From: Nitrososphaerales archaeon TH703
Lineage (GTDB): Archaea > Thermoproteota > Nitrososphaeria > Nitrososphaerales > Nitrososphaeraceae
Direction: 5' to 3'
Length of the DNA: 14,863 nt
Assembly (NCBI GenBank): GCA_014523525.1
Contig: JAATVL010000218.1
Location: 1-14,863, forward strand
How positions within the stretch are numbered: position 1 is the first letter of the stretch; every line of letters starts with the position of its first letter. The position numbers were made by a program, and so were the translations under genes. Shown here in pieces: positions 1 to 6,964 of the stretch. The notes beneath the pieces are model-generated. The model saw only the letters and a list, made by a program, of their open reading frames with translations, was not told the origin of the DNA and made no database searches.

Positions 1-103
1 AGATGAGGATTTTTCAAGACATAATAATTTAAAAATGCAATACTATGATAATAATGTTATCCTGTAATCTTATGTTATATTTTTAATTTGTTTAAAGATA
101 TTT

Positions 104-117
104 GAAAACCTTATATT
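104..117 (+). promoter_or_regulatory. BRE/TATA promoter of the P-II gene, probably leaderless
   Basis: A purine run (gaaaa, 104-108) followed by TTATAT at 111-116 looks like an archaeal BRE plus TATA box. The TATA centre lies about 26 bases before the ATG at 140, so transcription probably starts at or next to the start codon and the mRNA would have almost no leader. A second AT-rich element (TTTATATA, 119-126) is too close to serve this start. The call rests on spacing alone. Confidence 0.5.
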
Positions 118-139
118 CTTTATATATTTATGTGAAAAT

Positions 140-487
140 ATGAAGCGTATTGAAGCGATAGTGCATGTTGACAAGTTGTGGGGTGTAAACGAAAAGCTGA
201 AGGAGATAGGACTTAAGGGGTGTACAATAACAGACGGAAAGGGAAGGGGTAAAGGTGAAAAACCTGTATTAGAATCTGGACGTGGCACAGGAAAATATAC
301 TTCAGAATTTTCTGCTAGGGCAAATCTATCTACAGTTGTCGATGATTCAGAAGTTGATAAGATAGTAAAGGCCATTTTGGATGCTGCAAGTACCGGTTCT
401 CCCGGAGATGGAAAAATTTTCATCACGACAGTTGCCGAGGCAATAGATATAGGAACCCAAAAAAGGGGAAATGAGGCTCTACATTAA
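140..487 (+). CDS. P-II family nitrogen regulatory protein (GlnB/GlnK-like)
   Basis: This is a small trimeric signal protein of the P-II family, which binds ATP/ADP and often 2-oxoglutarate and controls ammonium transporters or nitrogen enzymes. Its 115 residues compare with about 112 in E. coli GlnB, and the N-terminus (MKRIEAI) aligns without gaps. The nucleotide-binding B-loop is intact at residues 85-94 (TGSPGDGKIF), including the Lys in GDGK. The T-loop (about 36-57) is unusual. The position of GlnB Gln39, which contacts Mg-ATP/2-oxoglutarate, is Gly39 here, and two extra residues precede Tyr53, which probably corresponds to GlnB Tyr51. No amt or glutamine synthetase gene is adjacent, so the partner is unknown. 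The ATG at 140 fits the family N-terminus and the promoter spacing. Family assignment is firm; the ligand response is not. Confidence 0.95.
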   Translation: MKRIEAIVHVDKLWGVNEKLKEIGLKGCTITDGKGRGKGEKPVLESGRGTGKYTSEFSARANLSTVVDDSEVDKIVKAILDAASTGSPGDGKIFITTVAEAIDIGTQKRGNEALH

Positions 488-571
488 AAAATTTTCTGGT
501 TATTAATATTTCAATTGTATCTTGTTTAATTAAACTGGATTCTATCTAAATTATTTTCATTTTCAAAATGG

Positions 572-579
572 TTTTTTTT
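572..579 (+). terminator. T-tract, possible terminator of the P-II gene
   Basis: Eight consecutive T on the plus strand lie about 85 nt after the P-II stop codon and upstream of the next promoter. Archaeal RNA polymerase often stops at such T-tracts without a hairpin. There is no other support. Confidence 0.3.
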
Positions 580-635
580 AACTTCAAAAAGAGTAGATTA
601 CCTGATGCAATTTCAACTCGGAAAATAAAAGAAGC

Positions 636-649
636 ATATCACTTTTAAG
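636..649 (+). promoter_or_regulatory. TATA-type promoter of the aroA'-aroB' operon
   Basis: TTTTAA at 643-648 sits about 31 bases before the ATG at 677, so the predicted transcription start is near 672 with a leader of about five bases. No Shine-Dalgarno sequence is visible before this ATG, in line with a leaderless or near-leaderless mRNA. Confidence 0.45.
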
Positions 650-676
650 TCAGATAACAAAATTATTTACATATTA

Positions 677-1471
677 ATGGCTATTGGCAGACAGATAAGA
701 CTCTCAAGGATTCTAAAGAATGGTAAAATGCTTTGTATCCCTATGGACCATGGAATAACAAATGGTCCAATACACGGATTGGAAGATGTTTATGGGCTTA
801 TTTACAAATGTGAAAAATCTGGTGTTACAAGTATTATAATAAACAAAGGGATTATCAAATCTTTGCCACGGCCCCCCACTGTAGGATTAATCGCACATTT
901 ATCCGCTAGTACTTCTCTGGGACTCTCGCCAAATAAGAAAGTACAGATGGGTAGTGTAGAGGACGCAATTAGGCTTGGCGCCGATGGTATTTCAGTTCAC
1001 ATAAATATTGGCGCTAAGGAGGAACCCGACATGCTTCAAAAGTTAGGAATGATTTCAGACAAATGTAATGAGTGGAATGTTCCATTAATTGCAATGATGT
1101 ACCCTAGAGGTGAAAACATTAGGGATCCGTATAACGTAGATATAGTGTCCCATGTAGCCAGGATTGGTGCAGAGGCGGGAGCAGATATTGTTAAAACTGT
1201 TTACACCGGAGATAGGGATTCTTTTAAAAATGTTATAAGAGTATGCCCTGTTCCTGTGGTTATTGCTGGAGGACCAAAAGCAACTACCGATGAGGACATA
1301 TTGGAAATGTGTGATGGTGCGATGCAAGCTGGAGCGATTGGTGTTACCTTTGGACGAAACATATTCCAACACAAGAATCCGCCACAGATACTCAATGCAT
1401 TATCAAGAATTATTTTTAATAGCGAAAAACCAAACGAGGCATTAAGGAATATTGTCAGTTCAAAAAAATAA
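677..1471 (+). CDS. aroA': 2-amino-3,7-dideoxy-D-threo-hept-6-ulosonate (ADH) synthase, AroA'-type class I aldolase
   Basis: This cytosolic TIM-barrel aldolase belongs to the family of archaeal class I fructose-bisphosphate aldolases and MJ0400. MJ0400-type enzymes condense L-aspartate semialdehyde with a deoxyketohexose phosphate to start the archaeal route to 3-dehydroquinate. Landmarks at full family length (264 residues) are the PMDHG motif with Asp24, Tyr142 in a YPRG motif, the likely Schiff-base Lys173 in IVKT, GGP at 198-200, and GRNIFQ at 226-231 for phosphate binding. Sequence alone does not cleanly separate ADH synthase from fructose-bisphosphate aldolase. The overlapping downstream gene for 3-dehydroquinate synthase II decides for the shikimate role. 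The stop codon lies 20 nt inside the next gene, which suggests translational coupling. Confidence 0.92.
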   Translation: MAIGRQIRLSRILKNGKMLCIPMDHGITNGPIHGLEDVYGLIYKCEKSGVTSIIINKGIIKSLPRPPTVGLIAHLSASTSLGLSPNKKVQMGSVEDAIRLGADGISVHINIGAKEEPDMLQKLGMISDKCNEWNVPLIAMMYPRGENIRDPYNVDIVSHVARIGAEAGADIVKTVYTGDRDSFKNVIRVCPVPVVIAGGPKATTDEDILEMCDGAMQAGAIGVTFGRNIFQHKNPPQILNALSRIIFNSEKPNEALRNIVSSKK

Positions 1472-2516
1472 AGAGCTCATAGTAAAACCGCTTGTGCCAA
1501 GAGAGAAACTTGATAATTTTTTATCCAAAGTATCGAATGTGTCATTAATATATGGCGACCCCTCGGTAATCACAAACAAAAACTTCAGAACAATATTTGA
1601 TTCTGATAATGCGGATTTTGTTGTATGCAACACATTGGATACATTGAAGGAAAATAAGAAAATTCTTCACAAGAGTGTAGGTTATATGAAGAAGATATCA
1701 AATAATGAAGATTTAGAAGAAATTGTGCTTGCTTCCAAATATGGCGCAGATTTTGTAATTGTTGAGGCTATTGATTGGAAGATTATTCCTTTGGAGAATC
1801 TGATAGCCAAACTTCAAAAGACGGGAACAAAAATATACACAACAACAAAAAATTCAGAGGAAATTAGAACTATGTTCTCTGTTCTAGAGCTTGGTGTTGA
1901 TGGTGTTATATTGGAAACAGACGATGTAAGTCAGGTCGAGAATTCGCACGACTTGCTTGAAAATCCTACTTTCAATCTAAAATATGCAAAGATACTTGAG
2001 TTAAAGGATGTCGGGATGGGCGAGAGGGTATGCGTAGATACTGTGTCGATGATGACTATGGGTGAAGGCATGCTAATAGGTAGTAAATCAAATTTTTTGT
2101 TTCTTATACACAACGAATCTGTAGGTTCTTCATTTACCTCCCCGCGACCATTTAGAGTTAACGCTGGTGCTGTTCATTGCTATACTGCAATGTCAGATGG
2201 AACTACAAAATACTTGTCCGAGCTGGAAGCGGGTGTGGAAATCCTAGTGGTAAGTAAGGATGGCACCAGTAGAAAATCGACCGTGGGAAGATCAAAAATA
2301 GAATCTAGACCAATGAAATTGGTAAAGGCTCAAATCGATGATTTTAAAGGATCTGTAATCTTGCAGAATGCTGAGACAATAAGGTTAATTACAAAAGACA
2401 GCAAACTCGTATCTGTCACTGACCTAAAAGTCGGTGATGAAGTCTTAGCCTATACCAAATCTTCATCCGGAAGACATTTCGGTATGCAAGTTGATGAATT
2501 TATTTTGGAAAAGTAA
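1452..2516 (+). CDS. aroB': 3-dehydroquinate synthase II (AroB'-type)
   Basis: This enzyme family (MJ1249 type, NAD-dependent) oxidatively deaminates and cyclises the product of AroA' to 3-dehydroquinate, replacing DAHP synthase and AroB in archaea. Its 354 residues match the family length. Diagnostic blocks are VEAIDWKIIPLENLIA (104-119), GERVCVDT (190-197), GEGMLIGS (204-211), RPFRVNAGAVHCYT (232-245), ILQNAETIRL (303-312) and RHFGM (341-345). The start is TTG at 1452, inside the 3' end of the preceding gene. The first in-frame ATG is near residue 79, well inside the conserved fold, so a non-ATG start is required; a GTG about 15 codons later is the only reasonable alternative. It is the second gene of a two-gene operon. 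T-tracts follow at 2587-2592 and 2634-2641. Confidence 0.95.
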   Translation: MSVQKNKELIVKPLVPREKLDNFLSKVSNVSLIYGDPSVITNKNFRTIFDSDNADFVVCNTLDTLKENKKILHKSVGYMKKISNNEDLEEIVLASKYGADFVIVEAIDWKIIPLENLIAKLQKTGTKIYTTTKNSEEIRTMFSVLELGVDGVILETDDVSQVENSHDLLENPTFNLKYAKILELKDVGMGERVCVDTVSMMTMGEGMLIGSKSNFLFLIHNESVGSSFTSPRPFRVNAGAVHCYTAMSDGTTKYLSELEAGVEILVVSKDGTSRKSTVGRSKIESRPMKLVKAQIDDFKGSVILQNAETIRLITKDSKLVSVTDLKVGDEVLAYTKSSSGRHFGMQVDEFILEK

Positions 2517-3178
2517 CATCACATTTAATTGCGCTAATATATCGGTAGCCATAGAAAAGCATTTCCAATTATTTGTACCTAAATTGTTTTTTGAGATATG
2601 CACCTGTATCAATTTATCATTGGCGAAATTTGATTTTTTTTGAATTAGAATTTTACACCTCAGTATGACGTATCATAAATAGTACAAGGGAAGTAAACCG
2701 TTTTCATATATGTAGAACATAATATTCTAATCGCTGATACAACTGGTGGGTACACCCAATATATAACCAATCCAGAAACCCCCCACAGTTAATGATTAGA
2801 TTTGGCAAACTTGTTTTCGTAAGATGTCGACTTACGCGATTCCAAACTATACTTTACACTTAATCCACTAATTTCAGCTGTTATCAATTATGAAGTGAAT
2901 GATTCCTAGTCATCGTTTAATTTTTTATTGGAAGCATTCTGATGAATTCAAGTTTCTCTTGTTTGTATTTAGTAAATCCTGTTGAGCATTTGAGGAGATT
3001 TACTCTAACCATTGTTCGTAAATTTTGTTAAACTTTTACCTTATGAGGTGCAAGAATTTAATATTGTTCCTGACAGTTGACAGTGTTACTAGTTAATTCG
3101 ATTAATTTAATTAATCATCAAGTTCATTTTTTTTAAGTATGAGGAATATGGATTGATACATAAAGAAAACATAATTCC
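2517..3178. other. Gene-poor spacer of about 660 bp with small inverted repeats
   Basis: No convincing gene is visible in any frame; the longest ATG-started frames noted have only about 23-29 codons and no recognisable motifs. T-tracts at 2587-2592 and 2634-2641 could end the aroA'-aroB' transcript. Two short perfect inverted repeats are present: TGGGT/ACCCA (2747-2758, 2-nt loop) and CGTAAG/CTTACG (2818-2836, 7-nt loop). A direct repeat of TGACAGT occupies 3071-3084. A T-rich TATA-like element (3131-3136) lies about 45 bases before the methyltransferase ATG. The length suggests decayed sequence or an unrecognised small RNA. Confidence 0.4.
2587..2641 (+). terminator. T-tract terminator region after aroB'
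   Basis: Two T-runs, T6 at 2587-2592 and T8 at 2634-2641, lie 70-125 nt after the stop of 3-dehydroquinate synthase. T-runs without hairpins are the usual intrinsic termination signal in archaea. Confidence 0.35.
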
Positions 3179-4045
3179 ATGTTACTCGAATTTCAAAATT
3201 CCATAATTCAGGGAGATTGTAGAAAAGTTCTTTCAAAACTACCTACAAATTTCATCCAACTTACAATTACTTCTCCGCCTTATAGAAATGCTATAGACTA
3301 TGAAGCACATATTGAGAAAAATGGATATTATCGTGGAAAAGCAAGAAAAGAAACAACTGAGTATCTCGATGAAATGGTTCACATTTTTAATAGTCAAGTA
3401 TATAGAGTAACTAAAAATGGTGGTTACTGTTGTATAGTAATTGGAAATGAAGTTGTAAATGGTACCATTATCCCACTACCTCATATGCTATTATCAAAGT
3501 TAGTCCAACCTTTTGGAAATTGGAACCTTCATGAAGAGATTATATGGCACAAAGTAACAGGCGGCACCAATAGATACGGATCATTTGTAATTAATCCATA
3601 TCCAAAATATTTTAGGGCTAATATAATGCATGAATTTATCCTCGTTCTAAGAAAGGGGGACGTAAATAGCGGAAGAACAAACAGACATGAAGTTCTTCCC
3701 GCCACACATGAAGAATTTACAAAAGAGATAGCAAATTCAGTGTGGCATATCGCACCTGTTCCTCCAGGACATATCGAACATCCATGTCCATTTCCAGAAG
3801 AGATTCCATACCGCCTCATGAAGCTCTATTCGTATGAAGGTGACATAATTCTTGATCCTTTTAATGGTAGCGGGCAAACTACGAAGGTAGCTCATAATTT
3901 TGCTAGACGGTATATGGGTATAGATTTAATGAATGAGTACGTTTCTTTGGCCAAGTTGCGACTAGATAGAGAATCATTACATATTAGACCCGATGCGCTG
4001 ATCGCAAAATGGCAAAAAATTCAATCGCATTATATGACTAAATAA
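3179..4045 (+). CDS. Solitary site-specific DNA methyltransferase, beta-group, SPPY type (probably N4-cytosine)
   Basis: This protein transfers methyl groups from S-adenosylmethionine to exocyclic amino groups of DNA. Catalytic motif IV is TSPPY at residues 31-35, the form typical of N4-cytosine enzymes, although some N6-adenine enzymes share it. The SAM-binding motif I, DPFNGSGQTT (226-235), lies near the C-terminus, and GIDL (247-250) follows. Motif IV before motif I defines the beta order. HPCPFPEEIP (201-210) is the usual block before motif I. At 288 residues it appears complete. Residues 36-190 probably contain the target-recognition region. No restriction endonuclease gene adjoins it, and gene-poor spacers of about 660 and 320 bp flank it, so it is best called an orphan methyltransferase, possibly acquired horizontally. 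Its target site cannot be read from sequence. Confidence 0.9.
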   Translation: MLLEFQNSIIQGDCRKVLSKLPTNFIQLTITSPPYRNAIDYEAHIEKNGYYRGKARKETTEYLDEMVHIFNSQVYRVTKNGGYCCIVIGNEVVNGTIIPLPHMLLSKLVQPFGNWNLHEEIIWHKVTGGTNRYGSFVINPYPKYFRANIMHEFILVLRKGDVNSGRTNRHEVLPATHEEFTKEIANSVWHIAPVPPGHIEHPCPFPEEIPYRLMKLYSYEGDIILDPFNGSGQTTKVAHNFARRYMGIDLMNEYVSLAKLRLDRESLHIRPDALIAKWQKIQSHYMTK

Positions 4046-4368
4046 CAAATTTCAATGCCGATTTAAGCTCAAACCAATCTTGAGAGGTTCATAAAAGTGC
4101 TACAGGGGTATCATCAAAATTTAATCATGACTTCACACAATTGTTTAATTATGATATATATTATGACTATAATTTACATTTATTTAACTAGAATTGGTTA
4201 AAGATGCGTACATCATGGACTTATAGCTGAAATAGCCATACATTTAGGATATCTCATCTTGTAGATTTTTTTATTGAATTTGTTGTTGTCTACTGTTTTT
4301 TAATTAATACTTAACTTCAATTACAACCGGACCTTTTATAGATTCTTTTAGACCAAGTTGTTGAGGAA
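4046..4368. other. AT-rich spacer with no visible gene
   Basis: No coding frame of note is seen. A short inverted repeat CTCAA/TTGAG (4068-4084, 7-nt loop) lies just after the methyltransferase stop. Very AT-rich sequence around 4140-4200 and TTTTATA near 4334-4340 could hold the promoter of the next gene, but several TATA-like matches exist and I cannot choose one. Confidence 0.35.
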
Positions 4369-5520
4369 TTGTATCATACAGAATACTCTAAATTTGTTGC
4401 ATTATGCCTATTGCCAATATTATTGATGATTTTAACGACACATACTTATGCTAACTTACAAAATAACAGTAGTAAGATTATTTCTCCGTCTAACAATAGT
4501 CATTTTGAAGTTGGCAATTTGGATATCACGACAGCAGGGTCTAATAATTCTAATTTATCTGATATTGAGTTGGGTATCTCAAATACAGAACCGAGCGTAA
4601 AATTAAATCAAGCCTCAAAGAATAGCGATCTTTTCTCAATCTATAATTTCGAACTTGCTACACCGAAGAATAAGGCAAATGAATCGAAATTGGACAAATC
4701 AAATAATGATCAATTCAATGGAATTTATACAGCTCATAACAATAGTATACAAAATAATGATTTTCAGATAAGTGCCACACCTCCGTCAATTCTTGAAATA
4801 GAATCTAACCAAAACTCGACTAACCTTTTTTCAACTTCCAATAAAACCCAACTATTTGCTGACGCAGGAAAAGATAGAACTGTCTATGAGGGTACGTCAG
4901 TGACACTTAATGGTAGTAACAGTACGAGTAAGGATAGTGTCATTTTATCTTATGCGTGGAGGCAAATTCCCAATCCCAATATTACAATAGGAAGCGCAAA
5001 CACCGCGATATGGTCATTTGTTGCTCCGAATGTTTCAACTGATACTACTCTTACATTTGAACTTACAGTCATTGATAACAAAGGAATAACTTCAAGAGAT
5101 GATGTTAATATTATTGTTAGAGATGGAAATAATGTACGAAATGATATAAATATGAGCAATCAATTTGTTGAGGGTGCCGAACAAAATATTAATAGTAAAC
5201 TTGAGCCTAAACAAAGGAATCTAGTAATTCAAACTTTAATAGATAAAAATCCTGTTGCTAAAGGTGAAGAGCAGATCATAAAGATTGATCTGTTTGATGG
5301 CAAGTCTGATGATAAGATAAACAATGCGACAATAAAAGGAAAGATAATGGATTCGTCAAAAAAAGTCATAAAGAAATTTTCAATGAATAATAACAGTGTC
5401 AATGTATCATTAAATATACCAAAAAATGCAAAAGTAGGAAATTCTGTAGTGAGTGTGAATGCCAGTGCACCAGGGTATATCTCATCGAATATGGACACAA
5501 ACTTTAGAATCCAAAAATAA
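4369..5520 (+). CDS. Exported Asn-rich protein with PKD/Ig-like domains
   Basis: This is probably a secreted or cell-surface protein. Residues about 9-28 form a hydrophobic signal-peptide core ending near THTYA. Residues 29-160 are a low-complexity Asn/Ser-rich stretch with many N-X-S/T sequons (for example around 32-34, 42-44, 59-64, 104-106, 124-126), suggesting N-glycosylation. Residues about 163-251 form a PKD/K-domain-like beta sandwich: an ADAGKDRTVYEG opening, LNGSNST, SYAW at 194-197, and the closing strand LTFELTVIDNKG at 228-239. Residues about 284-382 look like a second Ig-like beta domain. The start is TTG at 4369, because the first in-frame ATG is residue 20, inside the signal sequence. 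GAGG lies only two bases before the TTG, closer than a normal Shine-Dalgarno. The binding partner is unknown, and no catalytic motif is seen. Confidence 0.75.
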   Translation: MYHTEYSKFVALCLLPILLMILTTHTYANLQNNSSKIISPSNNSHFEVGNLDITTAGSNNSNLSDIELGISNTEPSVKLNQASKNSDLFSIYNFELATPKNKANESKLDKSNNDQFNGIYTAHNNSIQNNDFQISATPPSILEIESNQNSTNLFSTSNKTQLFADAGKDRTVYEGTSVTLNGSNSTSKDSVILSYAWRQIPNPNITIGSANTAIWSFVAPNVSTDTTLTFELTVIDNKGITSRDDVNIIVRDGNNVRNDINMSNQFVEGAEQNINSKLEPKQRNLVIQTLIDKNPVAKGEEQIIKIDLFDGKSDDKINNATIKGKIMDSSKKVIKKFSMNNNSVNVSLNIPKNAKVGNSVVSVNASAPGYISSNMDTNFRIQK

Positions 5521-5657
5521 TAATTTCAATAATTTCAAATATTATATACTTCTAAGTCATCGACGATACATAAAAATTAAAGATTTTAATACTTTACCGG
5601 AACTTCAAATGATGTAGATAATATTCACTTTAGTAACATGTTCTACGAACATTTATG

Positions 5658-5678
5658 CAATCCACCAATTTTGGATTG
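5658..5678. terminator. Inverted repeat between convergent genes, possible bidirectional terminator
   Basis: CAATCC and GGATTG form a perfect 6-bp stem around a 9-nt loop, in the spacer between the convergent PKD-protein gene and the 106-residue minus-strand gene. The position suits a terminator, but no T-tract adjoins it on the plus strand. Confidence 0.25.
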
Positions 5679-5699
5679 AGAACATTATCGGTATGGCTT

Positions 5700-6020
5700 T
5701 TAATCTATGTGAAAACTACGGATCCTATTGATTGCCTCGCCACTCAGCTTTAAGGTATAGGCAGAAGAATCATCATCAGAATAATGAGACAACTCCTCTA
5801 AAAACTTGCCCTTTTCTCTTCCCCTCTCGTAGAGGCCCCCAGATTCCTTGATACAAAGAGGAAATTTTTGCATTTTCAATTCATTCGAATTCAGAAAATT
5901 TATGAAAGAACGGTATCCCTCAATATTGTACCAATCAATCCCTCTCTCTTCACAGAAGGCTATCCAGACATCAATCGTATTTTGATAGAAAGCCTTATCT
6001 CTTAATTTTTCAAGCATCAT
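5700..6020 (-). CDS. Conserved-looking small protein of unknown function downstream of a JAMM protease
   Basis: I do not recognise this 106-residue protein. It is soluble and mixed-charge, with no signal peptide or membrane segment. The N-terminal half looks helical (MLEKLRDKAFYQNTIDVW) and rich in aromatic residues. The middle holds YERGREKGKFLEELSHY (64-80), and an acidic SDDDSS patch (81-86) follows. The start is ATG ATG; either Met could be used. It lies 40 nt after the JAMM protease gene on the same strand, with no promoter obvious between them, so the two are probably co-transcribed and may work together as substrate, adaptor or regulator. That functional link is inference only. Confidence 0.6.
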   Translation of the reverse strand: MMLEKLRDKAFYQNTIDVWIAFCEERGIDWYNIEGYRSFINFLNSNELKMQKFPLCIKESGGLYERGREKGKFLEELSHYSDDDSSAYTLKLSGEAINRIRSFHID

Positions 6021-6060
6021 TCCTATAATATTTTTTTATATAAAATATATGTTAATAAAT

Positions 6061-6483
6061 CTATTCAGTTTCAAGATCTATATTATTTCCATTGCGATCA
6101 AAGGCCGCTATGTCTTGAACATCATATGGATAACAAATTATTAATGATACTAGACCAAAAAAATGATTCAAATCCTCTAATGATGGCTTATTGGATCGGC
6201 TTGGATGTGAATGAACGGTTCCAATGTATGATAAGTCAAAAGGAAGTTCATACACAGGAAAACCTGAATAATAAGGACCATGTGTTGAGAAGGGTGGAAT
6301 AATCAACCCCGTTATTCTGATCACATTTTTGTCTTTTTTACCTTGCAAAATCAATATTCCCTCATTTGGATGCCATGACTTGGCGTAAGTTATAACACTA
6401 TTTGTAATCTGTTTCGTCAATACTATTCTTCTTCTTACTTCAATTGCTTCCTTTTTCCTTCTAAAAAACACGATAATAATCAC
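6061..6483 (-). CDS. JAMM/MPN-domain zinc metalloprotease
   Basis: The fold is that of the Mov34/MPN/PAD-1 (JAB1) family, whose active members are zinc isopeptidases that cleave ubiquitin-like or SAMP-type conjugates. Some bacterial relatives process peptides or thiocarboxylate sulfur carriers. The full JAMM signature is visible: Glu41 in NEGILILQG, His91-Ser-His93, seven residues, Ser101, two residues, Asp104. That predicts an active zinc site. The 140-residue length corresponds to a single catalytic domain. The start given is GTG at 6483; a second in-frame GTG four codons later is equally possible and no ATG is available near the N-terminus. A basic patch (RRKKEAIEVRRR, 8-19) follows a short hydrophobic N-terminus. 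No E1, E2 or ubiquitin-like gene is in the window, so the substrate is unknown. Confidence 0.88.
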   Translation of the reverse strand: MIIIVFFRRKKEAIEVRRRIVLTKQITNSVITYAKSWHPNEGILILQGKKDKNVIRITGLIIPPFSTHGPYYSGFPVYELPFDLSYIGTVHSHPSRSNKPSLEDLNHFFGLVSLIICYPYDVQDIAAFDRNGNNIDLETE

Positions 6484-6570
6484 GAAATTCCCAGTATTAA
6501 AATTAACTATTATATGTTAAATTTACATAACACTATTTATAGTCAATCTATTGAGAATCTAAGATAAACG

Positions 6571-6588
6571 GTTCTTTCACTAAAGAAC
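6571..6588. repeat. Perfect 7-bp inverted repeat
   Basis: GTTCTTT-CACT-AAAGAAC is a perfect stem with a 4-nt loop. It lies about 90 bp upstream of the JAMM gene start and could be an operator or an RNA hairpin. There is no direct evidence of function. Confidence 0.5.
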
Positions 6589-6633
6589 AGAGAAATTATA
6601 TTATGACAATTGAAGATGAACATACAGATCCCT

Positions 6634-6651
6634 AAACATTTGAAAATGTTT
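6634..6651. repeat. Perfect 8-bp inverted repeat
   Basis: AAACATTT-GA-AAATGTTT is a near-continuous 18-bp palindrome. The short 2-nt centre suits a dimeric DNA-binding protein better than an RNA hairpin. It lies mid-spacer, far from both flanking starts. Confidence 0.5.
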
Positions 6652-6964
6652 GCTGTATATGTAGAGTATTGCTTCTGGTCTATGTTATCAACTAATCAAT
6701 TAGATTAAACCAAAGAGAAGTTTGATTCTTAATAAAGTAACATGAGAAAATTTATAGTGGATATACTCAGAATGCGCTCAAATCAATCAATTTCTCAATC
6801 CAATAGTATCTGAAAATACGCTTCACATATGATATTCTGCTAGAATATAATGATTCCAAAATAACTGAATTATGAAATATAGAATAGAAATTGGATTATC
6901 AGCAAAATTACTTTATTAATAATCCTAGCAATCAATAATAATTAATAACCACATCTAAGGTTAG

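Larger units (their letters stand above)
6484..6964. other. 480-bp divergent spacer with two perfect hairpin repeats
   Basis: This stretch separates the minus-strand JAMM gene from the plus-strand cupredoxin-like gene and must hold both promoters. For the JAMM gene, TTTTAATA-like sequence lies just upstream (near 6500 on the minus strand). Two clean inverted repeats occur 46 bases apart: GTTCTTT/AAAGAAC (6571-6588, 4-nt loop) and AAACATTT/AAATGTTT (6634-6651, 2-nt loop). Short ATG frames of about 23-30 codons (for example from 6616) have no recognisable features and are not called. Confidence 0.4.

Noticed and set aside
2..67. Frame open from the window start to a TAA at 65-67 on the plus strand, possibly the 3' end of an upstream gene
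   Set aside because: Only 21 codons of low-complexity, AT-driven residues (many Asn, Tyr, Asp) with no recognisable motif; too short to support.
677..1471. Annotation as fructose-bisphosphate aldolase class I
   Set aside because: The fold is shared, but overlap with 3-dehydroquinate synthase II points to ADH synthase.
2899..3032. Two ATG-started frames of 28-29 codons in the gene-poor spacer
   Set aside because: No motif, no ribosome-binding site or clear promoter, and base composition like the surrounding non-coding DNA.
3100..3116. GATTAA/TTAATC inverted repeat upstream of the methyltransferase
   Set aside because: Composed almost only of A and T, where such symmetry is common by chance; no positional support.
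4368..4371. GAGG immediately before the PKD-protein TTG as a Shine-Dalgarno site
   Set aside because: Spacing of only two bases is too short for normal ribosome binding, so it does not by itself support the start.
6616..6708. 30-codon frame in the spacer before the cupredoxin-like gene
   Set aside because: It contains the AAACATTT/AAATGTTT palindrome, has no recognisable features and is within chance length for AT-rich DNA.
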